The position numbers were made by a program, and so were the translations under genes. Shown in pieces: positions 46,398 to 58,214 of a stretch of DNA of 64,000 nucleotides. This DNA is from Strongyloides papillosus. Taxonomy: Eukaryota; Nematoda; Chromadorea; Rhabditida; Strongyloididae. The DNA lies in the NCBI GenBank assembly GCA_005656395.1, contig SRSI01000077.1, positions 372,001-436,000 of the forward strand, read 5' to 3'. The stretch's first letter is position 1. Every line of letters starts with the position of its first letter. The notes under the pieces are model-generated. The model had not been told where the DNA came from. It made no database searches and saw only the letters and a program-made list of their open reading frames with translations.

Positions 46398-49300
46398 CTT
46401 TTTTCCGTTTTTCTATTATTTAAATGCATTAAAAAATTATTAAAAAAAAGGAATAATTCTATATAGATTATTTCAAAGAATGTCTTTAATTTTTTTCTAT
46501 AAAAATCTAAAGTAAAAGTTTTATATAATATTTTTTGTTTGATTTTAATTATTTGTTGCTTCTACTTTCTGTTTTGTTTTAATTATATTTTAAAAAAAAC
46601 CACCGTTGACATTCTTAATGAATAGGTGATTTTTTTGTTTAAAAATTTATATTTGTCATTTTCAACATATTTTTTGCATCAACATTTTCGAGCAGTTGCT
46701 CATATTTTCTTCTATAATATTATATCATCTTCTTTTAATGTCAGTTTCGTAGAATTTTCAACATGAATCAAAAGTCGTTTTTACAAAATTTGTTGTTTTA
46801 AGATATAAAGAAGATAGTAAGATTATTATGTAAAAATGTGGAAAGTAATTTTTCTTATACACATTTTTTAGTTATAAAGAAATATTTATAAAAATAAATT
46901 TTTTTACTAACATTATATCATGAGTATTTACATTTTTATAAAAAAAAAAGTAGAAATAAATTTACTTAAAAAATAAAGCTATAGAAACTACATAATTTAT
47001 TTAATCATTATTTAAAAATTTAAATTCATAAACTTTCTTTTGTTATTGTTAATAATTTCACTTTACAAAAGTGTCAATATTAAATAATTGCTCATTTATT
47101 AAATTATGTGACTAATATAATTAAAATAACTATAATCTACTTATTCTTTTTTATATTATAATAGTACAATATTTTATAATACATTTAAAAATATTGCCAA
47201 TAATAAAAATTTTCCTTGTTCTAAAAGTTCAAAATATAATAAAGTATTAAATTTTATTAGATAATACTTCCTTATTACATATTATTATTTAATCTATACA
47301 TAAGAATTTTATTTCATATTTCAATAACAATACCATTTTGTTGTATCTTAAAATAATGTAAAAGTTTCTTAATAAAAGAATATAGCTAAACTAAAATATC
47401 TTTTTTTTTAAGACATATAATAATATTTCAAAGCATATAATTTTATAGATATTTATTATTATTTTATCTCACAAAACTATAAATCAAAAACATCTTGTTC
47501 TAAAGATATCTAAATTAATTTATAATGCTTATCCTAACATTATTATTATTTAGAGAGTATGAATATACACTAAGTAATTTTTTTTCCCTTAAACTTTCCA
47601 GAAATGATTTATGAGTTTTTGGGTTCTTTTCTTTTATGTACTATTAAGAATTATTGATATAAATAATTATATATCATTAACTCTTTAATAAATCTATAAT
47701 TATTGAAAAAAAGCATAAAACGTACTTTTGATAGTTAATTGAAAAATTCAAACTTTCAACAATAATTTACTAAAGATGTTTACTTAAACGTCATTAAAAA
47801 CATTTTTTCTCCGATTCTAAAGTTTAACTTAAAAATAATGATAAATAATTTTCAATATAATTATATATACTTTGATGCGCACAACTTTACTGTATCATTT
47901 ATTAATTTTTATATATTTTATTAAATAAAAGAATATATTCATATCTTTTATCTACTCATTTATTTTGTTTTCTTTTTTTAATTTAACTATAAGTATTTTT
48001 CAATAATAATATTTTATTTATTGTTATATTACAATGATTTTGTATAATAGAGTCTTTTTCCATTTATTAAGAATATATATCTTTTAATTGGCTATGTAGT
48101 TTATTTAAATAAATTTGTTAAAAATGGCTAACTTTGATAAATAGTACAATATCTATTTCATTGGGTATGAAATTACTTAAGTTTACCAAAAAATATATAT
48201 AACGATGATATATAAATATATTATTTCGACTCAAAAACACCTGTTTGAAAAAATTAATAATGTGTAACTACATACTCTGTTTTTCTTAATTTTTTTGAAT
48301 TAAAAATGTTTATAATGTCTAAATATAACGTTTATTCAAGAATACCATGTTTTAAATCTATGTTATATAATATTTCAAATTTAGATAATAATCTTTTTTT
48401 TATATTTTAAGCCTTATTTACAGGCATATAACGATCATATTATATTTTTAAATATCTGCTAAGAATTAATCAAAAAATTAATATATGAAATCTTCCATGC
48501 ATTTTGAAAGGATGCTCAAAACTTTTTATAAAAATTATTCAGCTTTTAATAAAAAAGAAATTCTTTATTATGATATTATAAATACAACAATTTAAATAAA
48601 ACGTCTTTGGCAAAAGATTTTTATTTATAAAATTTTCTTTATTTAATAAACTTTAATACAACTAACTAAATTAACATTTTAGATATATCTAAATTTCAAC
48701 TGTCTACTTTGTATACATTTTCAAATATCCACGAATTATTGCAATTCTACCACCTAAAATACAACTACATAAAATAATTCTCATTTTATTGCAACAAAGC
48801 AAAAAGTAAGTTTACAAAATGGAAAATTATTTTTATGGTTATTTTTTAAATATCATTTGTTCCCTAAAAATAAAATATGACCATATAAATTTGTTTTTAT
48901 TTTGTCAAAAAATTTAAATACGATTTAAATGATGTTTTACAAAAGCAAAACAAAATAAACCTTTAAAAACGACGTCTCAAGTTTCAGTTTGTATTTTTTT
49001 GATTTTACTCCATAATTATATATTTATTCTTATAAAAGTTGAATAAAATTTCATTTCCTCCAGATACTAAAATACAAACTTTGATATATATATTTTTTTA
49101 CATTTTTGCGTCTATATTTTTTTTGTTCATTCTCTAAAAACACTTTTTTCTTATCTTTTAAAAAGTAAAACGTCTTATATAAACAAATTTATGCATCCTC
49201 AACTTTTTATGACATAAAAGATTTTTATTTATAATAATAAAATAAAATATTTTAACGTTTTCAATTATATATATATTCCCATTTGATTAGCTCTTTGTTA

Positions 49301-52300
49301 CACATATGACTCTTAATTAAATATTGCTTTAAAGTTATACGTAATATTTGGTTTTGTACTTAAATTGTTAAAACGTTTACAAATTGCATGTAAATAAATA
49401 TATGAATTATTTTTTGATATATACTTTTTGCAATTGTCTTATATTTCACGCCATTTACATACTTTCAATGATTGATTATATGGCTTGTTGTTATGGCAAA
49501 TAGTGGTTTATCGTTCAATTCTACGACTTTTTGTCAGTGCCTTAAAAAGATAAAAAAAATATTTCAGTGTTTTTAAAAATTTTTAGAAAAAACTTTTCAT
49601 CTATTTTTGCCGTTATCCCTTGTTTATATTAATTTAAATATAAGTAACTTTTAAATTTCTTATATTATTACGCTTTCATTTTCAATAAATTGTTTTTCAA
49701 TATTAAAAAATAAGCATATGATTTCATCAAAATTGATATAATCGTAAAAACTCTTACATTTATATAGACATATGATGTTTATAGAATAATTCGCTCAAAA
49801 TAACAGTTTGAAAATTTTTATAAAACAATATAGTTTATTTTTAACTTTCATAGTTTTATTTTTCTACCAATATAATTGAATTATTTCTCTATTTCGTAAA
49901 AAAATTTGTCATATCGTTGGAAAATTAAAATAAAGTTAATTCATTTAAGTTATTGTCAACATACACAGAACTATAATTTTTATATAAGCACATATTTTAT
50001 AATAAATATGTAGAAAATAAATTAAAATCATCCATGTATTATGTTTCTTATCTACGTGGATCTTCTTTATTTTAGGCATATATTTTTAATCTCAATCGAA
50101 TCGTATATTTAAAGCTATATTATTTGAAGTTGAGATATTTAGTTTTTATACAAAGCATCACTTTTAATAATTTTTTTTTTAAATAATATAACTAAATTTA
50201 CATGGTTGTGTATTTATTCTTCATAAGCGCACTTTGTTTATTAATATTAAAGTTTATTGCAAATTAGTTTAATCCTACCGATATAATTTGAGCGTGACTT
50301 TTGCTTAATAAGGTATTTATGATTAGTTTTTTCTTCTGTATGTAAACTTGTTAATATTTACCAAGTATTATATAAAATCTTCTTGTGTTATATATTTATA
50401 TTTTTAAATAGCATTTTTTTAAAACAAACATTCGAAATAAAAGATTGACAGGAGTTATATTTGTAGTTATTTTTAATTAAAGAATAATAAATTCTAAGGT
50501 TTCATAAAACCCAATATATATTGTAAATTATTCTTTCTTAGTGTATAAGTTACAATATAAATGATATGACAATTATTTGAAGTATTTTTTTCTCCCTACT
50601 TTTTATTAATCTTCTTTTCACTGTTAATGGATTCTGCACTTTGTGCGTCAATGCAAATTTTATGGTAATATATCATTATCACCAGGATTATTGTTTTGTT
50701 ATATTAGTATAAAAACCTCTTTTCCAACCCATTTTTCTTTATTTTATTAATTTTATAATGTTTTATATTTCCATTTATTTTTATTTCCATTCATCTTATA
50801 CATCTTTTAAGTGATTATGTGGGATAATTAATATTTTTATTTTATGATAATATAGAATATAAAAACTTTTATCTTCCTGTAATATTAGAGATTCTGAATC
50901 CCTATAATTTGTTCTATTTTTATACACAACTTTATGCACACAATTAATCCGCTATATTTTCCAATAAGGGTAAAAGCACTTAATGAAAATTATCTTCTTT
51001 AAAATTTTCTACCAGATATATAGTTAAAGAAACTTAAGAATTGTTTAAAATATCTAAATATACATTTTATAAAGAAAAGATTTCTTATAACATATGAATA
51101 ATGCAATAACGTAAAAGAATATTTTTTTTCATATATATTTATTAGAAGATAACGATTTTCACTTTTTATTTGGAAGAAATATATTTATATACATATTGTT
51201 TTAGTTATCTTATCAGTATTCAATTCAATGATTCTATTCCGAGTACTAGTATTTGTCAATTCTAAATTTTGATAGAACAAATTTTGATAATATTACCTTT
51301 TTATGTTATGGTGTATGTATAATCATAAAAAAGGTTTTATATTTCAAAAAATACTTTTTATGATACTTTTTAGACTTATAAAGATATTAAGAGAAGATTA
51401 TTTCCATACATTTTTAGATTAATAAAAAAATATATAATACTGATAATCTATATTATAATATTTAATTTTTTTAATAATACTTTCCCCGTTGCTCACAAAT
51501 TTTAACTTTTTTTGACTGTTTTCTAACTGATACAAGTGGTACATATTTATTTATTTTTTTGCTTTTTCTCATACTAATTAGACCAAAGATCTTTTAAGTT
51601 AATTCTTAAGTGGAAGATTATTAACAATAGGTTGAGTAATGTTTCTTGTCATTATCAATTGTTAAATGAGCTTTTTATTATTTTTTTTTCCATTAATATT
51701 TGTCATCGTTTGACGTTTTTACTCGTCACAATTTTTTAATGTTAAAATAATTGTTAAAATAACACGTTTCAATGCCTTTATTTATTTCCTTTTCGGAAAT
51801 ATTAAATCAATGTGTAGGAAAAGCCATCTCTCTTTATAACTAATGAAATACATTGAGGTTGATTAAACATAGATTTTTATCATTACATAGTTGGTTATCT
51901 TTGATACCAATATTATGTTGGCAATAGAGAATTGTCTTGATGCCTGCCCAAGGTCCATCTTACATATATTTTATACATATTTTATCTGAAGTACATATAC
52001 TAGTTATCTTAAACATATTAGAATCTTACTCTCTATTGGTGCTCTATCAACTTTATCTTCAAGTTTTACATAAAATTATTGAGGTGTAATAAGAAAATTT
52101 TAGATATAACATATTGTCGTTAGGCACCTTTTTAGACTAACTTACTCCTCCATTTACAAGGACAATAAGATAGAATTTTTAATTTATTTCACCTAATTTC
52201 TCATCGCTTATAATTCATTTTTTCTTTTTTTTTACTATTTAATATTTTTTTCCCACAAAATATATTTACATAAATGGCATAACATTAGGTACCTACTTTT

Positions 52301-53948
52301 TTCTCCAAACATCTCAGTAAATTTTTTTTGATAAATCAAAAAGAAAAAATATAATTATTTTATTTATCATATTTTTTCTTTTATTTTTGATAACATTCTT
52401 CCTTCGGAAGACTGAGAAAATGTAATTTTTATTCTCATCTCAATTAGATTTTTTTTAAATAACTTTGATACTTACCTCTTGTCTTTATGATTGTTACAAT
52501 AATAAAGTTTTTGCTAAATGAGATTAAATCACAAATTTTTTTAGATTCATCAAAATATTTTTGTTTGTCATTCTTTTTTAATCTTCCTTCTAATTTTATA
52601 AATATTACCAACTACAAAAAAATCATGCATTATATAAAAATAGAATCATTTACTCAATAAGGTACATATTTATATTATTCAATTTTTATTCTACCAATTT
52701 TTGTCATAACAATTGATTTTAAAATTTAGTGTTAAATGTATGTTACAAGACATATATAAATATATAACGGTATATTAGTACAGGTGCATGATAAAAATAG
52801 AAATTCGTATATATATATTACTTTTTAACACTTTTTGTTTTATAAATTTAAATCTAGATCATTAAAAATGCATGAAAATTGGAAGTTTATTTTTACTGTT
52901 TTCACTGGAAATTGGAGCTTAACAGTTAACGATTATATATTAAAGAAAAAGAATATTTTTATTTTATCTATTATATAATATATATATTATTTTAGTCTTC
53001 TCTCTCTTTTTCCATTTTTTTTTTAAATATAAATGTAAAGGAGAATAGAGAGAATTTAAATAAAATGTGAATAGAAATTGTAGCTATGAAGTCCTTCAGT
53101 GTATCTGAGAAGTCTATATATATGTATATTTTGTCTCTTTTAGGATAGTAGAAGATTAACGGCAAATCACAAGAACATACATACATAGTTTTGTTTATTA
53201 GAAAATGAGTCTTATAGAAAATTTTAATATCAGTATGTTGTTGCCTTCAATTCTCTATATATTATCGCCAAACCATTCTTATATTCATCGATATAAGTAA
53301 AATTTTTATTCGCCACCTCAATGCCTTCTGACACCGCAAAACCCCACATATTTAGGAAGGAATAAGTATATATAATATACTGAGACAGTAAGGAGAATGC
53401 GCTTTTTTGTGTCTCCTATGCTTAATTTTTCAGGCTTATCTCAATGAGTGAAGAAATAATCGTAGTTTTCTTTTTTCTCCAAGTCATCATTTCATAACCA
53501 GTCAACCATACGACCAACGCAACCGTCCACATCTTTTATCCCTCCTTACTACAGGAGATGGTCGACTTTGGCTGCCCTATAATATTTTAAATATGTTCGC
53601 CGGCTATATATTATATACATTTCTCCCAATTACATATATTTTAGTATTCAATATATTGTACATACATACATGAATGTGTGTATTTCTATTAAACACGCAC
53701 AAACCCTTAAAAAGTGTTTTTTTTTAAGACAAAGTTCTATCAGTACACCTTATAAATAATATTTTTTTTAATACATAATAATTTTTTTGTTTAATAATAA
53801 TTCTCTATACTGACATTTTCTTTGTAACACATTACTAATTTATTTTTATTTCATTGTGGAATGGATAGTATTTATGGTGGTATAACAATTATTTTGACAA
53901 TGAGCAATATATTTACTTCCTATTAGAATAAGTTTAAAGGATTAATAA
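46398..53948. other. 7.5-kb gene-poor AT-rich region
   Basis: No protein-like ORF or exon series was seen on either strand. Two islands look less AT-rich than the rest. One is 51880-52160 (including GATGCCTGCCCAAGGTCC). The other is 53280-53640, directly before the DIRS element (including GGTCGACTTTGGCTGCCC, and a 36-codon minus-strand frame starting MWTVALVVW). Both could be regulatory sequence or short ncRNA; neither was identified. Confidence 0.5.
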
Positions 53949-53959
53949 AATTATATGTC

Positions 53960-54077
53960 GATACTAACGTAGTGAGATTGCTTTGCATAACGCGGTCTTT
54001 TCCTTGGATTTAGTCCTTTTCTTGCACGGAATTTCGGAATTCCGTACAGTTTTGGTGGTGCGCCACTATTTAATCAG
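53960..54077 (+). repeat. left inverted terminal repeat of the DIRS-type element
   Basis: 118 bp beginning GATACTAACGTAGTGAGATT and ending CACTATTTAATCAG. By direct reading it is identical to the reverse complement of 58038-58155. Eleven further bases (53949-53959) outside it are unique to this end and reappear in the internal complementary region. Confidence 0.92.
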
Positions 54078-54150
54078 TTTTTTCTTTTCCTTGAATTTTG
54101 TCGTTATTATTACTAATATCTAACAAAATCGTTGCCGAATCAAGTTCCAA

Positions 54151-56772
54151 ATGGCTGAAGAACCTGATAATAATGAAATACTGGGTCTGTTTGACAATTC
54201 AACCCAACAGCCGGCAGAAGAAAGTGCCGATGACCAACTTATCAACGCTCTATTGCACAATAAAAAGTCAATGACGTTATCTGAACAAGGTATGAAAGCG
54301 GTATCCAAAATATTCTCCTGCAAAAGAATATCACATGAAACCATTGAGAGCATCACTGATAGAATGGGCGTTCACCAAGACCTCCAGTTTCTCGCTCCCG
54401 CCTTCAGCACCCCATACTACTCTAAATTAAAAATGAGGTCAGTAGACAGCAACCTTGCCAAAATGCAGGATCACCTACTCCAGTCAGTCTGTATGTTATC
54501 GCACAATGTTGAAGCTGCAACAGGAGATAACAAAAGTGCCGTACTCAGTGCCCTCATTAATATCAAGTATGTTGTCGACGGATTAAGTGACATACGTAGA
54601 GAAGTCGCCTTTAGAAACTTCTCACCCAAATTCAACAAAGGGCTTCCCAGTGTACCTCTCGATATGGAAGAGAAGGTAACTCGTATGGATAGTTCTGAAA
54701 GAATCTCAATACTTCCTAAGCATGCCGAAGCATTATTCAAGAATGTGGCCGATACACCACAGGATCTCCTCTCGTTTATCCAAAGGGAAAACAGAAAAAG
54801 ATCTTACAATAATACGGCTAACATCGAGCCGGAAAGGTACGTTATAATCAACCCAAACATGCCCCCCAATACAATACACCAATGCCTACCATTCTGGCAA
54901 AAGATTGCGCCAACCGATACGGTGCTACTTGATTACATAATAAACGGTGTAGATATAGGTATCTTATGTGAGCCAACACAGCATAAGATAGGTAAGAATA
55001 AATTCTCTTCAAAGGAAGAAGAACAGTTTATTGAAAATGAGATAAAAGATCTCCTCCGCTCCAACAGTATAAAAGAGCACGACAATCCCAAATGGATCAG
55101 CCCTCTAATGGTAGTAACCACTTCAAAAATGAGATTAGTACTAGACCTTTCTTCACTAAATGATTACATACAACATTTTAGTTTTAAATGTGAGTCGATA
55201 AAAGATGTAACGGATCTTCTCGAGCCTAAAGCCTTCTTAACTTCTATTGACCTATCCGCAGCATACCACAGCTGTGCAGTACGACCACATCAAACTGAAT
55301 ACTTAGGATTCAGGTGGAATAATAAAACATACATTTACCTTGTATTGCCCTTTGGAGCTAGTTCAGCACCAAGACTATTTTATAGAATAACAAACACCCT
55401 AACCGCCACGATAAGGGCCAACGGTATAAAAATGACGAGATTTTACGATGATTTTCTAATCACTCATACGGATAAGGATCTGTTAACACGTCATACCGAA
55501 TACTGCATGAATTTGTTACGTGCAGCTGGATTCTCCATTAACGAGAAAAAGAGTGAGTTGTCACCTAAATATATAATAAAATATCGAGGTTTAGTGATAG
55601 ATACACTTAAAGAGGAACTTCGCCTCCCCCAGGATAAGCTGGATAACATTATTAAAGCAGCCCGTCACATCTCAAATCTCAAGAGGGTAGTTGCACGTCA
55701 ACTTTATAGCTTATTAGGCATGATAGAATTCTCATCCTATGCAAACTTCTTAACAAGAATCAAAGCACGTCCACTCCAACGCGCCGTAAATAAATGTATA
55801 GGGTTTCCTCCAAATTACAATAGGTATGTGAATATAACAACGGAAATTAGGCAAGGTCTAGCATGGTATATCAATAACATAGAAGCCACCAATGGGCTGC
55901 GATATAATCAGGACCACGCGAGCATAGAGGTTTACACAGACGCATGTAATGTTAGTTATGGAGGAATAGTATATTTTCCTGATTACACTTCCCAAAGCGT
56001 CCAAGGGTACTTTACGGACGACTTATTATCTAAACATATTAATGAGAAGGAACTAATGGCCTTATCCTTCACGTGCTTCGGGCTTTTGCAAAATACATAT
56101 AATAAAATAGTTAACATTTACTGTGACAATACAACTACCCTAGCGTTGGTTCATAATAAAGGAAGTGTTAATAAAATATTTCTCTCATCGGAGACGGAAA
56201 AGCTACTCGATTTCTTTTACGAGCACAGGCTATATATTAACTTATACCATATTCCAGGATCCTACAATCAGGTGGCAGATCGCCTTTCCCGAACAATGCC
56301 CGTTACCCTACAAGGCCCAACAGAAGCAACTCTAACTATAAAGGCAAGAGAAGAAATTAAGGAATTTCTTTTAAATAAATTTAATGTAATAATTTCGGTT
56401 GATCTGTTTGCATCTTATGAAAATAAATTTTGTGATAAATTTGTAACGTTATTTGATGATAACCGAGCGTTTAGAAGAAATGCCTACTCATTCAACTGGC
56501 AGGGTTTAATTGATGAGGAAGTAATAGCATTTCCCCCATGTAATCAAGTACTCAGAGTACTGCGTAAAGCGGGTACCGACAAGTGCAATCTTTGGCTGGT
56601 AGCCCTAATGTGGGAAAATCAAAATTATTTTCCAGTTTTAATATCCCAATTCGGGGACCCTATCCTACAATTATATGGTTCTAATATAGTTAACTTTCCA
56701 GACTGTGCAACTCCAATGAAGAACCGAAAGCACAAAGTGGGACTTTTCCGAATTTTCTTCAAGTCGCACTGA
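54151..56772 (+). CDS. DIRS-type polyprotein: Gag-like, reverse transcriptase, RNase H, MT-like domain
   Basis: 873 residues in one frame. Residues 1-290 are a Gag-like leader without a zinc knuckle. The reverse transcriptase is at about 300-520, with RLVLDLSSLND, the SIDLSAAYH motif, LPFGASSAPRLF and the catalytic FYDD box (about 431-434, in place of YxDD). RNase H is at about 590-710, with VYTDACN, NEKELMAL, IYCDNTT and VADRLSR supplying the acidic residues. A C-terminal block at about 748-840 (VDLFASYENKF, then IAFPPCNQVLRVLRKA) matches the methyltransferase-like domain that follows RNase H in DIRS elements. No protease or DDE integrase is present. The stop is 5 bp before the next ATG, in another frame, so translation may be coupled by termination and re-initiation. 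Confidence 0.92.
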   Translation: MAEEPDNNEILGLFDNSTQQPAEESADDQLINALLHNKKSMTLSEQGMKAVSKIFSCKRISHETIESITDRMGVHQDLQFLAPAFSTPYYSKLKMRSVDSNLAKMQDHLLQSVCMLSHNVEAATGDNKSAVLSALINIKYVVDGLSDIRREVAFRNFSPKFNKGLPSVPLDMEEKVTRMDSSERISILPKHAEALFKNVADTPQDLLSFIQRENRKRSYNNTANIEPERYVIINPNMPPNTIHQCLPFWQKIAPTDTVLLDYIINGVDIGILCEPTQHKIGKNKFSSKEEEQFIENEIKDLLRSNSIKEHDNPKWISPLMVVTTSKMRLVLDLSSLNDYIQHFSFKCESIKDVTDLLEPKAFLTSIDLSAAYHSCAVRPHQTEYLGFRWNNKTYIYLVLPFGASSAPRLFYRITNTLTATIRANGIKMTRFYDDFLITHTDKDLLTRHTEYCMNLLRAAGFSINEKKSELSPKYIIKYRGLVIDTLKEELRLPQDKLDNIIKAARHISNLKRVVARQLYSLLGMIEFSSYANFLTRIKARPLQRAVNKCIGFPPNYNRYVNITTEIRQGLAWYINNIEATNGLRYNQDHASIEVYTDACNVSYGGIVYFPDYTSQSVQGYFTDDLLSKHINEKELMALSFTCFGLLQNTYNKIVNIYCDNTTTLALVHNKGSVNKIFLSSETEKLLDFFYEHRLYINLYHIPGSYNQVADRLSRTMPVTLQGPTEATLTIKAREEIKEFLLNKFNVIISVDLFASYENKFCDKFVTLFDDNRAFRRNAYSFNWQGLIDEEVIAFPPCNQVLRVLRKAGTDKCNLWLVALMWENQNYFPVLISQFGDPILQLYGSNIVNFPDCATPMKNRKHKVGLFRIFFKSH

Positions 56773-56777
56773 GTGAC

Positions 56778-57701
56778 ATGGATCCCGAAGTTTCACAATC
56801 CATTCAACAATCTTACTCAGTTAACACTCAAAAATCCTATTCCACTCATTTGAGAAATTACCTTAACTTCTGTAAAGAAAATGGAATAAAGGATGAACAC
56901 TTCTCCTTTAAGAATCTCACCAAATATCTATCAAAGATAGCTACCAGTGCCGCTCCATCTACAGTTAATACAATAAAGAATTCACTAGTAGCCATAGCAA
57001 AGTTACGTAAGGTAACCTTCTCATCCCATGAAAAAACATTGCTAAGCAAACTCATAAAAGGGATCCAAGTGAATAACTACAATCATGATATTCAAAAATA
57101 CATGACATTTGACTTGGACATCATTCTGAGACATATTGAAAACAACCCAGCCTCAATGGAAATGTCTATCAAAGATTTGACGTTTACAACAATTACTCTG
57201 ATCTCCATTGTATCGCCACAAAGGATGAACGAGCTTGCTAGAATGTCTCTAGATCATATGACCCTCTCGGATGCATGGGCTAATTTCACAATCCCGGGAA
57301 GATCAAAAAATTCTACAGCCACTCACAAATTCCACAGAATGCACATTCAAAAATATGCAAATCCGAGCCTATGCCCACTCACCGCCCTATCCTTGTACTT
57401 AAAGCGTACGGAGCCTATACGCACTTCTCAAAATCTGTGGATAAGTTACTTCAAGCCACACAAAAATGTCACTGGAACTACACTAGGAAGATGGATCTAT
57501 AATTACTACCTAACAGCTGGCTTAGATATAGGTAGACCACACAACATCAGGGGAGCTGCTGCATCAAAATGCTATGAAATAGCAGGGTCTATTACAAATA
57601 TGATAGAAGCTATTAACTGGGCATCTGAACACTCCTTCTTTAAGTTTTATCATAAGGAAATTGGGAATAATTTCGGTGCTACTGTTCTCTCCTACAAATA
57701 A
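56778..57701 (+). CDS. DIRS-type tyrosine recombinase
   Basis: 307 residues. An N-terminal SAM-like helical domain (about 8-95, SYSVNTQKSYSTHLRNY) is followed by the catalytic domain. The family residues are visible: Arg149 in SPQRMNELARM, His255 and Arg258 in HNIRGAAAS, His285 in WASEHS, and the nucleophile Tyr291 in FKFYHKE. The enzyme would integrate the circular DNA copy through a Tyr-DNA intermediate. It starts 5 bp after the polyprotein stop. The last two bases of its stop codon overlap the first bases of the internal complementary region. Confidence 0.92.
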   Translation: MDPEVSQSIQQSYSVNTQKSYSTHLRNYLNFCKENGIKDEHFSFKNLTKYLSKIATSAAPSTVNTIKNSLVAIAKLRKVTFSSHEKTLLSKLIKGIQVNNYNHDIQKYMTFDLDIILRHIENNPASMEMSIKDLTFTTITLISIVSPQRMNELARMSLDHMTLSDAWANFTIPGRSKNSTATHKFHRMHIQKYANPSLCPLTALSLYLKRTEPIRTSQNLWISYFKPHKNVTGTTLGRWIYNYYLTAGLDIGRPHNIRGAAASKCYEIAGSITNMIEAINWASEHSFFKFYHKEIGNNFGATVLSYK

Positions 57702-57802
57702 GCAATCTCACTACGTTAGTATCGACATATAATTGATAATTATACCAGGGATATCGTAGATATCCTGCAAGTATAATTTATATTATATAAGATACTAACG
57801 TA
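57700..57802. repeat. internal complementary region of the DIRS-type element
   Basis: The first part (AAGCAATCTCACTACG through GACATATAATT) is the reverse complement of the outer left end. The second part (ATTGATAATTATACC through GATACTAACGTA) is the reverse complement of the outer right end with its extension. The two parts meet at a shared AATT/ATT. This joined copy of both ends is the hallmark of DIRS1 elements and is thought to template circularisation and regeneration of the ends. Confidence 0.9.
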
Positions 57803-58037
57803 TGTACCCACCCATCAAAATTTAATCCGAATTATTACTTATACTTAATTAATTATTGTAATATTATTAATTATCTATCACCCAGCTACTTGCTGATCAA
57901 ATACCATTAATATTTACTCTCTTATATCACCAGGTTACATGTACGAGTATATATAATTAATTATAATAAATCTTGTTGTGTTAAATTATTGTTCCCACAC
58001 CTTACGAGTACAGTATCACCTTATCACTTACAAAAAT
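57803..58037. other. 3' untranslated part of the DIRS-type element
   Basis: AT-rich sequence between the internal complementary region and the right repeat, without an ORF. It may carry the transcript end. No further structure was recognised. Confidence 0.5.
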
Positions 58038-58155
58038 CTGATTAAATAGTGGCGCACCACCAAAACTGTACGGAATTCCGAAATTCCGTGCAAGAAAAGG
58101 ACTAAATCCAAGGAAAAGACCGCGTTATGCAAAGCAATCTCACTACGTTAGTATC
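58038..58155 (-). repeat. right inverted terminal repeat of the DIRS-type element
   Basis: 118 bp starting CTGATTAAATAGTGGCGC, read as identical to the left repeat in reverse. It is followed by a 59-bp extension (to about 58214) containing a GGATATCTACGATATCC palindrome that is also copied into the internal region. Confidence 0.92.
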
Positions 58156-58214
58156 TTATATAATATAAATTATACTTGCAGGATATCTACGATATCCCTG
58201 GTATAATTATCAAT

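Larger units (their letters stand above)
53949..58214 (+). mobile_element. DIRS/PAT-type tyrosine-recombinase retrotransposon, apparently complete
   Basis: The element is about 4.27 kb. Its structure is left end, 118-bp inverted repeat, Gag-like/RT/RNase H/MT-like ORF, tyrosine-recombinase ORF, 103-bp internal complementary region, then the right inverted repeat with a 59-bp extension. No target-site duplication is seen. Elements of the DIRS order make a circular DNA intermediate using the internal region as a splint and integrate by site-specific recombination instead of with a DDE integrase, and this architecture fits that. The PAT elements of Panagrellus are nematode relatives but have split direct repeats; the inverted ends here are closer to DIRS1. 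Both ORFs are open, and the base composition is clearly richer in GC than the host. The outer limits are set by where the internal region stops matching (about 53949 and 58214, with a few ambiguous bases). Confidence 0.92.

Noticed and set aside
54120..57055. Minus-strand ORFs within the retroelement
   Set aside because: They are shadows of the plus-strand polyprotein and recombinase frames, with no recognisable motif.
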